Positions 10,107 through 18,077 of a stretch of DNA of 30,227 bases are shown in pieces (position 1 is the stretch's first letter; each line of letters opens with the position of its first letter). A program made the position numbers and the translations under genes. This stretch comes from Pavlovales sp. CCMP2436 (lineage: Eukaryota > Haptophyta > Pavlovophyceae > Pavlovales), in contig MU631354.1 of NCBI GenBank assembly GCA_026770615.1, positions 1,007 to 31,233 on the forward strand. Direction: 5' to 3'. The notes beneath the pieces are model-generated. The model was given only the letters and a program-made list of their open reading frames with translations. It was not told the DNA's origin and did not search any database.

Positions 10107-10616
10107 TGGTGGTGGATCTTGCGTGGTTTTCACTGTGGCTTTGACTCTTAGCACTGAGAGATCTGCCTTGTGGTGTTTGTAGGGTTTATTGAGTAAGGTG
10201 CGTGCTTCTGCTGTGCCCTTGCGAAAGAGTTCGACTAGAATGGCTGTTTCCAGATCTTTGGCGCGTTTTTGGTCGGCTGCCCTCTGTTTCACAATGTAGG
10301 CTGGGGTGTGGTCTGCGGTTTTCTGGCGCAGTTGGTATCGCCAATTACGGAGTGCAGAATTCCCGGTTTTGGAGAGGTCCTTGTGGTTTGGTGTTGAGGT
10401 ACCTCCTGGGCCAAGTGTGTGTACATCGCTGGGTTCCCATTTCTAGATTGCTTTATTGTATGTCGTCATGACCCTCCGGTGGCGTATGTGGTCGGATTGT
10501 GTTAATGTGTGGCTTGGTGTGCTGGCTCTTGGGTTGTTTGCGTCGGCTGGGTGGATGCGAGGGAGGTTGCAACGGGTAGCTAATATTTGTGTCGTGACTG
10601 CTGCGGATTTACTGTA
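10107..10616 (-). pseudogene. linker between endonuclease and reverse transcriptase, LINE copy B
   Basis: An open stretch (10,292-10,068) with DQKRAKDLETAILVELF has the charged, helical character of the segment that precedes RT in APE-type LINEs. The interval 10,293-10,616 is broken by stops. No separate gene is seen. Confidence 0.45.
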
Positions 10617-11459
10617 CTAAGCAGCTAGATGCCTGTCTTTCCTAGCCTCGGGGGCTAGGACGCATCTGATGCGTTTGCCGGATTTGTCCTGGTCGGAAGC
10701 CATTGGAGGTAGGGCGAGTGCTTTCCTGTCGCCTGTGGTGGCGAATTTGGTAAATGATAATAATGTGCTGTCTAGTCGGTTGATTGCTGATGTCCAGTCC
10801 TCTTGCGATGTATTTTCTCTGGTTAAGATGTTGTTGTCAATGAGGGTTTCCCTGACCTCGGTTGAAAGTGTGTCGAGCATGTTAGTTAGTGACGGTATCA
10901 GGGCGTTTCCAGCTTTGGCTTTTTCCACGCGGTTTGCTAGATTTAGATGTATGCGTTGTGGCTGGTAGTTTAAGGTTGAGAGGGATGTCTACCGTTACCC
11001 CAAAATGGGTGCTTGATTGGTGTGCTGTGGTGCCAGGTTTTACGGATGCACCTTCATCTTCGTTTGTGTGTCGAACGTGTTGGCTGATGTTGATGTTGGA
11101 GAGAATGTAGTCGATGCGTTTGCAGGTTTTCTCAATGCGGTGTGTATAATTGGTCTGTGGGTTAAAGGTGCCCGGTAGTTTTTGGTTTTTCATTTCAGTG
11201 AGATTTTCCATCGTTTGTTTGAAATCCCATCCATAAGGTTCCCGTTCGTGGCTTTGTTCGGTCTCCGTGCCATCTGTGAGATAGATGACCTCGTTTGTTG
11301 TCCAAACCCCGTTACCGTCTCCGCCTGCAATACGGACGACACCGGAGCGACCTGGTGCCATTCGGTCGCCGGCTGTCAAATGGGCCTCGAGAATTGCGAG
11401 AAAGCGCTCTTTTCTTGACTTTTTGTGGGGGGCGTAGAAGCTGAGTTCTATTATTTGTN
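10617..11459 (-). pseudogene. APE-type endonuclease C-terminal half and linker, LINE copy B
   Basis: The frame enters from the N gap at 11,459 and continues to 10,882. Near the gap it reads LSFYAPHKKSR and then RFLAILEAHL. VRIAGGDGNGVW follows near 11,343-11,308, resembling the GGDFN block of AP-endonuclease-like domains. Then come HRIEKTCKRIDYILSN near 11,125-11,080 (the RIDYI block) and HFGVTVDI near 11,000, standing where the catalytic SDH is expected, with Ser-Thr-His in its place. A second frame (10,928-10,617) continues as a helical linker. The domain nicks target DNA. The N-terminal half with the first catalytic residues is not present in the window, probably lost in the assembly gap. 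Confidence 0.7.
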
Positions 11460-11630
11460 NNNNNNNNNNNNNNNNNNNNNNNNNNNNNNNNNNNNNNNNN
11501 NNNNNNNNNNNNNNNNNNNNNNNNNNNNNNNNNNNNNNNNNNNNNNNNNNNNNNNNNNNNNNNNNNNNNNNNNNNNNNNNNNNNNNNNNNNNNNNNNNNN
11601 NNNNNNNNNNNNNNNNNNNNNNNNNNNNNN
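11459..11630. other. assembly gap (172 N)
   Basis: The run of N breaks the endonuclease frame of LINE copy B. The sequence right of the gap does not continue that frame, so true gap size and content are unknown. Confidence 1.
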
Positions 11631-11760
11631 GGGGGGGAGCCCCCGCCGCTCAGCGGCCTCAGTGTAGGTGGGGGCGCGCAGCGCCCCCACATGACGGTCT
11701 CAGGGTGACAGGCGTGGGCGGTGGCTGTAGGCCGCCGCTGCAGCTGCCCACCCAATATTG
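11631..11760. repeat. hairpin-rich GC block beside the gap
   Basis: Several perfect short inverted repeats occur together: gccgct/agcggc at 11,645-11,657, and gtgggggcgc/gcgcccccac at 11,668-11,690 with a 3-base loop. G-runs lie at 11,631-11,637. More GC-rich partial stems follow to about 11,750. Strong secondary structure could explain why the assembly fails here. It could also be the end of a short foldback element; no target duplication can be checked because of the gap. Confidence 0.6.
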
Positions 11761-11810
11761 AGCAAATGCGAACAATATAGACAAGTTAAAGTTTTTGATT
11801 TCGTCGATCA

Positions 11811-12500
11811 TCAATCGGAGTCATCGATGATGGCCGGGCGGGGGCGAGTTGCGCTAGCCTTGAGGCCCTGCGCGACTGGTTGATGTGCCCATCCTTTGCG
11901 ATCATGACTGTTGTCTTTGCGCCCCCGCCTCGTACACATTACGCGAGTCGAGCAAGCCAGCGCCAAGAGCATCGAGGCAGATGGGGCAGTGGACGCGCTC
12001 GGCCGCCTTTGCCTCCGTGAACGGCAGGTACCCGATCTGCTTGTTACCGATCGTGTAGAAGCGCAGCAGGCGGCCTCCTTCGTCTCTTTCTTGTCGAGGT
12101 AATCTGACACCGGTCAGATTTACCTGACTCGATCTTCCCGGACTCTCAGGACTGTCCGGGACATTTGCAGTCCGGCTTAAGATAGCAAGGAACTTGTCTT
12201 CACCAGGACGGTAAGTTCCTATGATGGAACGTATCTTCACCAGGAAGGTAAGTTCCTATGATGGAACTTGTCTTCACCAGGAAGGTAAGCTCCTATGATG
12301 GAACTTGAGTCGTTTCTGCTCTCACTTCTAATAATAGAATCACTCAAGCCGCTGTCGCCGCCTCGACAGCCGCTTCTTCTCCGGACCCTAGCACTGCAGC
12401 AGGGGTACCTCAACATTTCTTCCATCGCTTCGTCGAAGCTTACAGTAACTAACTTTATTTTATCAATTAAATCAATGGAAACAAACGACGATGGGCCCAA
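11811..12500 (-). pseudogene. hypothetical minus-strand ORF region with CPIC motif
   Basis: Overlapping open frames run from 12,500 down to 11,811. One upstream frame contains EAMEEMLRYPCCSARVRRRS and then enters the 37-bp repeat. Another frame (12,240-11,902) reads out of the repeat as IIGTYRPGEDKF and ends with ERVHCPICLDALG, the first half of a RING-like zinc site. The second pair of Cys/His is not found downstream in frame. The frame changes around the 37-bp repeat because its length is not a multiple of three. Short stems lie at 12,101-12,120 and 12,137-12,160. It might be a degraded host gene or part of an unknown element. I do not recognise a function. Confidence 0.3.
12191..12301. repeat. 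37-bp tandem repeat, three copies
   Basis: Units at 12,191-12,227, 12,228-12,264 and 12,265-12,301 share cttcaccaggaaggtaag and cctatgatgg and differ at only a few positions. On the minus strand each unit can encode IIGTYRPGEDKF in one of the three frames. Confidence 0.9.
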
Positions 12501-13222
12501 GGTCTTCTTTTATTTAATAAAATAAAATCGGCGGGTGCTTAACTACCGGGTGTTGCTAATATGTATAGCTATATTAGCTAAATTAGCCTGTAAATGTAGT
12601 ATGTACGCGTTCAAGCTCATAGCTTGTATGTGACAAACATGTAACTAACTCGTCACATAGCCCAGTGTGCTCCCTCAAAAGCCCCAGTGTGCGGCCGCCG
12701 ATGGGAGGGGTCGGTAGGTCATTTGAGCGAAATTTCAGCCCTGGAGATCGCCTGTGGGGTAGCGGCTGGACCCTTCAGAGTCGGGTTTCCAGGAAAAAAA
12801 TTTTAATGTCCCCCGACTTGCAGCCCGAAGGCGTACGCGCATAACATGGGAGGGTCAGCGCATCGTCGTCCCATGTGCTATCTCATTCACCGCGTCGTCT
12901 CTTTGCCACGATCCTTGCTCGTCGTCGCATCACGCCGCCGCGATTCTGCACATAATTACATCAAATCATACACGCAAAAACCTCCGTATAGCCTGAACCG
13001 TGCTATGCTGTTCCTACAAATGCAAGTACAGCCTAGCACGTGGCTTGGTATGTATAGGCTATCCTATTCCTTGTCTCAGGAAGGGTGCGGCCTCGCGTTG
13101 TCTAGGCGGCGGCCTTGCCCTGTGTGTTTCGGTTGGTTTTTGTTCTAGACTCTAGTGTCCTGGTGCTTGACCGTGATACCCTCTTTTGGTTGGGGGTTGG
13201 AGATGCTTCACTTTTTCGTTTG
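12501..13222. other. no gene recognised; mixed-composition spacer
   Basis: The first 100 bases are AT-rich (tttatttaataaaataaaatc at 12,510-12,530). The rest is mixed and contains two near-copies of a short cccagtgtgc motif at about 12,661 and 12,683. Short frames on both strands lack domains. It may include the untranslated region of the neighbouring ORF1-like element. Confidence 0.4.
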
Positions 13223-14234
13223 TTATTCGTAGTCCCTTGTGTTATGAGATTTTGGACCTGTTCTTTTCTCCTTTGAGGTTTTGGTTCCGTGGTAGTTTTT
13301 GTTTCTGGCTCTCCTTCGGTGTTGTTCCCTGTGTGATTGTCTTCTGTTTGTTGCTATTGATCTAGTTCTGTGTGGTCTCTTCACCTTTTTGCTTCCCGTG
13401 TTCCTTTTAGGGGTAGACGCTTGCTCTCTTTTGGTTTGTATGTGCGTTTGCCCTATTCCTAGACATTGGTTGCTGTCCTCAGATTTGTTCTCAGATATTT
13501 CTTCTGCCGTTAAGTGACTTGTGTTTCGTTCGGACGGGGTTGTAGGTGCATTTGGCGTTTTGGCAGGGCTTTGCTTGTGTTCTTGTTGTGGTTTGGGGGT
13601 GCTGTTATCGCTTGTTGTGGGGAGCAAGATTGGTGGGCGGAGGCCTGCTCGTATCATCATTTCTCTATTTTCGGGATCATAGTAGTCTTGCACCGTCTCA
13701 TACATCTATTTTGCTAATTTTCTTGTGTCTTGTCCTGTATCCTCGGTCTTCTCATTTGGGGTGCCTGGCTTGTGGTGTTCCATTCCGGTGAAGAGTGGTC
13801 CTTTCCTTCTCGTTGGTTTTGGTTGTAATTGTGAGTTTTGTTCAGCATATGATTCCCATTTGGTTTATAGTTCCTGCCTTGGTCATTGTGGAATTTGGAG
13901 TTTGATTTCCCCCGTTTGCATTGCTTGGACCCGCTTCCCCTCCTGGTAAGGTGTTCGACGGTGTTCCTGTGTTGTTGTGGTTCTGTTCTCCTCCGTTTGC
14001 ACTGCTTGGTCCTGCTCCCCCTCCCGGTGAGGTGTTCGGTGTCCCAGGGTTGTTGTTTGTGCCGGGTGTTACATGTGTCTTTCTTAGAGCCCTTTTGCCT
14101 TTTTGTTCTGTCCATGCCGTTTTGATGTCGTGTCTACCCCCTGGAATTATCGCTTCTGATCGCTTCTTGAGCGCTTCCGCTGAGAATGTTCGAATTTGGC
14201 TGTGTACTTGGCCCCCAATTGTTTCTGATTGCAT
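13223..14234 (-). pseudogene. ORF1-like retrotransposon reading frame
   Basis: An ATG at 14,234 opens a frame whose first 75 residues are basic and charged (MQSETIGGQVHSQIRTF, then a Lys/Arg-rich segment). Two copies of a Gly/Pro/Asn-rich unit follow (PGGGAGPSSANGG and PGGEAGPSNANGG). After frameshifts near 13,840 and 13,710 the reading continues to 13,223 in a strongly basic, Gln/Thr/Lys-rich segment with HREQHRRRARNK. The low-complexity basic character fits an ORF1 or gag-type nucleic-acid-binding protein. No CCHC knuckle is visible. It could belong to LINE copy B on the same strand, but the gap and 1.5 kb of unrelated DNA lie between them. The ATG sits only a few bases from the switch to AT-rich viral DNA. 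Confidence 0.4.
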
Positions 14235-14284
14235 CTAGGCCGGTATTTTTTTTGATTAATCTAATAACTATTTTACTGACTAAG

Positions 14285-14377
14285 ATGGATGAGGTAAATG
14301 AAGAAGAAAGCTACATGATTTTGGCAAGGCACATAATTAAATACGAAAATCAATTAAGTGATAAAAAAAATAGCTGA
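14285..14377 (+). pseudogene. truncated paralogue of the 90-residue viral ORF at 28,220-28,492
   Basis: The frame starts MDEVNEEESYMILARHIIKY and stops after about 30 codons. The start, the LARHI(I/L)KYE segment and QLSDKK match the minus-strand ORF at 28,492-28,220, and the bases before the ATG are alike as well (ctaagatgga here, ataagatgga there). Past the stop, another frame (about 14,412-14,470) reads FDDISVFIYTIVV, which may correspond to the acidic C-terminal part of the full copy. It is a broken duplicate in opposite orientation near the left limit of the viral segment. Confidence 0.65.
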
Positions 14378-14832
14378 TGAATCTAATAAATTCTAATAAA
14401 AGTCTAATAAAAATAATCAAATAGATATATTTGACGATATATCCGTATTTATATACACCATAGTAGTACGGTGAACGTTCACTGTCGCATCTATATATAC
14501 ATCGTACCATTATGATATTGATTCTTCGGAGATTCTTCGATATTCCTCGCGATTTTCTTAGATTCATCAGTACTTACCATAATGTTGTTAGGAATTGATG
14601 AATATTGATAGGTAGGCGGCACGCGACGCCAGTCGCTTAAAGACACTGGTAAACATTGATAAATACTGATACATATTGCTAAGCATCTGATAAATACTGA
14701 TAAATACTGATAGACACTCGAGACTATGCTAAGGCTCTTTTAGAATCTAAGTCAAGGGGCCGCATGCGACGCCAGTCGCTTCGAAGGGGGTGCGTAATTT
14801 TCACGAGTTTTTTTCTAATATATATATAACAA
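14378..14832. repeat. AT-rich noncoding stretch with short repeats
   Basis: No gene is seen. The stretch holds a perfect 12-bp palindrome gtgaacgttcac (14,471-14,482), repeated gataaatact units between about 14,650 and 14,715, and two near-identical 24-bp GC-rich motifs at 14,615-14,638 and 14,758-14,781 sharing gcgacgccagtcgctt. Confidence 0.6.
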
Positions 14833-15229
14833 TGGATGATAATAATTCATACATATTATTTGATAATATAGAAATGGTTGATAATATTTAATACATGTTA
14901 TTTGATACCAACGTTTCAGCAATAAACTAAATCTTGATAATAAATTCCAAATTTCATGGCGTAGTAGAATGTTTGAAAGCACAAAGGCTGTCATTCGAAT
15001 TAAGCAAGATATTCTACTGAAGAAGGAGAATAATGCGCCATCTATTGATGACGATAAGACGATAGCAACTCTTAAAACTGAGCTTGTTAAATATGAGACT
15101 AGATATTGTGAAGTTACGAGTAATCTCGAAAAGCACCTTAAACTTGTGATGAGTCAGAGCCTTGAACATATCGAATATATGTATAGCATGACGAATAATA
15201 TAGGGGTCCAGGGATTAGCAACAAACTAA
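14833..15229 (+). pseudogene. small predicted coiled-coil protein, viral, unknown function
   Basis: An ATG at 14,833 opens MDDNNSYILFDNIEMVDNI and stops. From 14,969 an 86-codon frame continues in another phase with TIATLKTELVKYETRY and SNLEKHLKLVMSQ, a heptad-like pattern that predicts a coiled coil. AT-rich composition matches the viral half. I do not recognise a family. The part between 14,890 and 14,968 is frameshifted. Confidence 0.4.
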
Positions 15230-15591
15230 CGCAATGCTAAGATATAATCGCGCAACTGTTTTACTTCTTGGTATGACAATCCAAGTGTTCCAACTCACAC
15301 AGAATATTATTAATTCGCTCACTTCTATAGTCATGATTAATACAAGACCGAATATCGATAAGATGATATCCATGTGACATCTATACATTACAATAAGATG
15401 AAAATCTTACATATATTAGAAGATGATTAATGTTTTGAACGTACTCTGGATGTACCTCGTTCCTATCACCATTCATATGTTGAAATATTGTTTTACTAAT
15501 ATCGAAGATAATACTGACACCTCAAATCAGATTATTATCGAAAAAACGGAAGAGCTCGTATGTATTATTATACAACGTGCGTATAGATTTT
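15230..15591. other. no gene recognised, AT-rich
   Basis: Short frames occur on the plus strand (for instance 15,423-15,605), but composition is low-complexity and no domain or repeat is recognised. It lies 3' to the second adhesin gene. Confidence 0.4.
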
Positions 15592-16511
15592 TTATTTTTT
15601 TTTAGAGAAGTTAATCACGTCTTGAAGATCCAAATCCTCTGTTGAATATCCGACAGCCATGATCTTAACTTTGTTAGGGTGTGATATCCATGTCCTGTTA
15701 ACGGCGTCAGATGTGCTTGGGTTTATAACAGTTTGAATCGTTATTAACTAGAGGCATCGATCCGCCGAAATCTAATGGGTTCATAGTAGTTCTTGTGGTT
15801 CTGTTATCCGATAGATAAATCTTAAAATCAGCGATATTGTGAGCTTCGGTATAGCCAGTAAAACGCAGCAAAATTATTCTCTATTTCTCCACTGAACTAA
15901 TGTCAAATCCAGTGCTTGTATTCGTCAATGTAGTTGTTGATTTTACATTATTAAAATACAAATCGATCAAAATTTTATTATCAGTACCTACCAATTGATT
16001 TAGAACAATTTCGACTTGGGTCCAAGCAGTAGTGGATATTATGCCATCGTTACCAGAGTAGCTAGCAGCAGCATTAAGTTGAGTATAGTTTGCATTCGCA
16101 TCGATAAGAACATTAGTCGATAAAAGCATACGATAGTCTTTGGTTGTTACTTCTAAGCATAAATCCTCTCGATAAATTGCTTGCGCCAGACGCCCAGGTC
16201 ATTACGCCGGCGTCAGTAATCTTAGGTCGTTTACCGATAGTAAATATCGGAGTATCTTTGGTCGTAGAATTTTTAAATTATATTTTGAACCATGTACGCA
16301 TACCTGTAGCGTTCGCTGTTTTTGAAGAAATCGGGATGAACGTATTAGTACTAGTGAAATTAGCAAATACTGCACACGGAGATAATACTTTTATGTAACC
16401 GTATCCTTCACCCAGAGTATTATCACTATACAGCGTGTCTGTCGTCCCTGTACCTGATCTTGTAAGTGTAACATTACGACCGCTTATATCGTTGAGACTT
16501 TGAGTTCAATC

Positions 16512-16586
16512 GAGACTCTACGAATGATGTTAAATCGATACTCTACGAATGATGTTAGATCGATACTCTACGAATGATGTTAAATC
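16512..16586. repeat. 25-bp tandem repeat, three copies
   Basis: Units at 16,512-16,536, 16,537-16,561 and 16,562-16,586 share actctacgaatgatgtta. The unit length is not a multiple of three, so the expansion shifts the surrounding adhesin frame. Confidence 0.9.
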
Positions 16587-16660
16587 GTCGACGATTTCCG
16601 AACTCAATTCTACGTCACCCAACCACATACGCGGTAAACCAGCTTGGTAAAAGCATATAT

Positions 16661-16980
16661 TACTGATAGGGATTCAAGCTGGCGTCTGACTGTTCTGAAT
16701 GTTTTGCTGGTCTGAGCGCTGCGTCGCCCATTGCCTGCTGCGTGCCTTAGTCGGTTGCGCTGGCTTGGGCGCCACCGCGCGTGCCGATGGATCTCCGGTA
16801 GTGTGCCCGGGCAAGGGCGTTGAGGGAGATGATCTGCTGGTTGCTGTTTGTCGTGTTCCCACGCTGGGCAGCGATCGGGGCCAGCGCGCTCAAGCGCGCG
16901 AGCAGCAGCTGCGCGATCGTACCGATCGTGTCGATGAGTTGCTTCTTGATGCGCGCGGCCGCCTCCATCGGACTCACGCC
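16661..16980 (-). mobile_element. LINE-X copy 1, 5'-truncated non-LTR element
   Basis: This GC-rich block sits inside an AT-rich gene and is flanked by catatat on both sides (16,654-16,660 and 16,981-16,987). On the minus strand it reads GVSPMEAAARIKKQLIDTIG and on to ARAHYRRSIGTRGGAQASATD, then TAA near 16,747, then an ~83-base untranslated tail ending ccctatca. This layout is the C-terminal coding end plus 3' tail of a retrotransposon protein. The same tail occurs at 30,076 and 8,352. Nearly identical sequence with the 30,076 copy (one difference seen in 152 bases) points to recent activity. I do not recognise the protein family. Confidence 0.75.
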
Positions 16981-17375
16981 CATATATATATAGGTTGTGA
17001 TGTATTACTATTATAACGGAAATTCCATGTATTTGTCAAGCCGGTAACTGTTTGTCGTGTTACAGTCATCGACCGATTAATGGATTCGTTGATAAAGGTT
17101 GGTGGTTACTGACTGTAATAACTAACGTTTGGTTCTGCTATGTATATTCTATCAATTAGACCAATTTCTTTACCACCATCACCGTTTGGTAAATCTTAAG
17201 GTCAGACCCTCCAATTGATGTTTTCAACCTATTTTGCTTCCATCATTGACTGCCTCGACGGGTGGATTGCTAAATTGAATTTTTATCGAATCGTTTATCA
17301 CTTTCGCCAATTGACCCAAATTTTGAAGACCTTTTGATATGAAATTGAAGAAATTACTAATTCCGCTGAAATCCA

Positions 17376-17458
17376 TTCTGAGACATAAAAAATGAATTGA
17401 GAAATTAATTAATTATATATAATTAATGAGTTCTGAGACATAAAAAATGAATTGAGAA
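17376..17458. repeat. 28-bp direct repeat at the start of the second adhesin gene
   Basis: ttctgagacataaaaaatga followed by attgagaa occurs at 17,376-17,403 and 17,431-17,458, a 55-bp period. The lower copy directly precedes the minus-strand ATG at 17,376, so the presumed promoter or leader of that gene is duplicated. Confidence 0.85.
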
Positions 17459-18024
17459 GTGATTAGAATATCAAATATAATTGTAACAGCACTCTGAGCG
17501 ATAGTAAGCGTTTGATTTGGATCTTCAAAACTCATTAAATAACCAAAGGCAACGGTATCACTGCATGTTAAATACATATTCATACTGTAAGCATGCTGTG
17601 GGACATTAACTAAACAAGAGGCACCGTCTTATCTACTGGCAGCATTAGACGCATTTTCATTGTATGATATAGCAAAATATGACAAACCTGTACGTAAAAC
17701 CAAATCGTTAGCTCCAACAACAAGATTATCCAAACCGATTCCATTTTTGCAGCAGTAACAAATATGGCACGTTTCTTGTGGTCGCTTACTATCTTCTGAT
17801 CAATTGCATCAGATCTCTACTCACGGGCGCAGCTCAGCTAAAGCAGGCCCGGCGATGAATCACCAGGGCTGAGCGCTCAAACATCAATAGTCAGGTCTAA
17901 TTGATTATTTAAAAGTAAGTAGCCAAACAGCTTTTAGCCGCCGGGCCGCAAGCGGCCCGGTCATGCCCGCAATATCTCCAACGCATCCTCTGATAAGAGG
18001 GTTAGTAGGATCGATATAAATCAT
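17413..18024 (-). pseudogene. viral gene of unknown function, split by a GC-rich insert
   Basis: Read downward from an ATG at 18,024: MIYIDPTNPLIRGCVGDIA. A GC-rich insert intervenes at about 17,965-17,818. The reading resumes with AIDQKIVSDHKKRAIFVTAA and, after a shift, GLDNLVVGANDLVLRTGLSY. A long stretch ending near TLTIAQSAVTIIFDIL follows, with a TAA at 17,413-17,415. It lies between the two adhesin genes on the same strand. The mix of hydrophobic beta-like segments would fit a structural or fibre-associated protein, but I recognise no family. Confidence 0.45.
17818..17965. mobile_element. GC-rich insert with perfect 9-bp hairpin
   Basis: The block breaks the reading frame of the gene at 18,024-17,413 and differs in composition at both edges (gggcgcagctcagc on the left, gccgccgggcc on the right). 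A perfect stem ccgggccgc/gcggcccgg with loop aa lies at 17,941-17,960. I found no clear terminal inverted repeats or target duplication, so its class is unknown. Confidence 0.45.
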
Positions 18025-18077
18025 TATAAATAGTTTAGTGTGAGTAAGATCAGTAAAGATCATCAAATAGTATACAA

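Larger units (their letters stand above)
6314..11459 (-). mobile_element. LINE copy B (endonuclease, reverse transcriptase, proline-rich tail, 3' end)
   Basis: This is a longer minus-strand copy of the copy A family. Read from the N gap at 11,459 towards 6,314 it has the C-terminal half of an APE-type endonuclease, a linker, reverse transcriptase pieces, an unplaced C-terminal ORF, the proline-rich repeat tail (7,740-6,775) and the 3' tail. The RNase H and zinc-knuckle block seen in copy A is missing between about 8,356 and 7,740, so an internal deletion is likely. Its 5' part is hidden by or lost at the gap. Stops and frameshifts run through the coding parts. Confidence 0.7.
15592..17376 (-). 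pseudogene. second adhesin/fibre gene with concanavalin-like lectin domain, interrupted by LINE-X
   Basis: Read downward from an ATG at 17,376 (MDFSGISNFFNFISKGL). An N-terminal helical part is followed by NGDGGKEIGLIDRIYIAEP in another frame. LINE-X then interrupts at 16,980-16,661. After the insertion, frames around 16,450-15,850 show a laminin G/concanavalin-like beta-sandwich: AWTQVEIVLNQ, then ILIDLYFNNVKSTTTL, DISSV and later ADFKIYLSDNRT. The C-terminus reads DLQDVINFSKKK with TAA at 15,592-15,594. Such domains in viral fibres bind surface glycans or proteins. Three 25-bp repeats (16,512-16,586) lie in the frame. Stops and shifts make it inactive. The lectin-like fold is inferred from the strand pattern. 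Confidence 0.55.

Noticed and set aside
13299..14238. Plus-strand hydrophobic ORFs that look like membrane proteins
   Set aside because: They mirror the basic, Gln/Thr/Asn-rich ORF1-like frame on the minus strand.
16144..16398. 84-codon plus-strand ORF
   Set aside because: It is the antisense of the second adhesin gene, with no start context or domain.
16661..16746. tRNA-derived SINE head (cttgaatccc resembling a B box)
   Set aside because: No A box at the right distance, no cloverleaf, and the block follows a coding frame with a stop, so a LINE 3' tail fits better.
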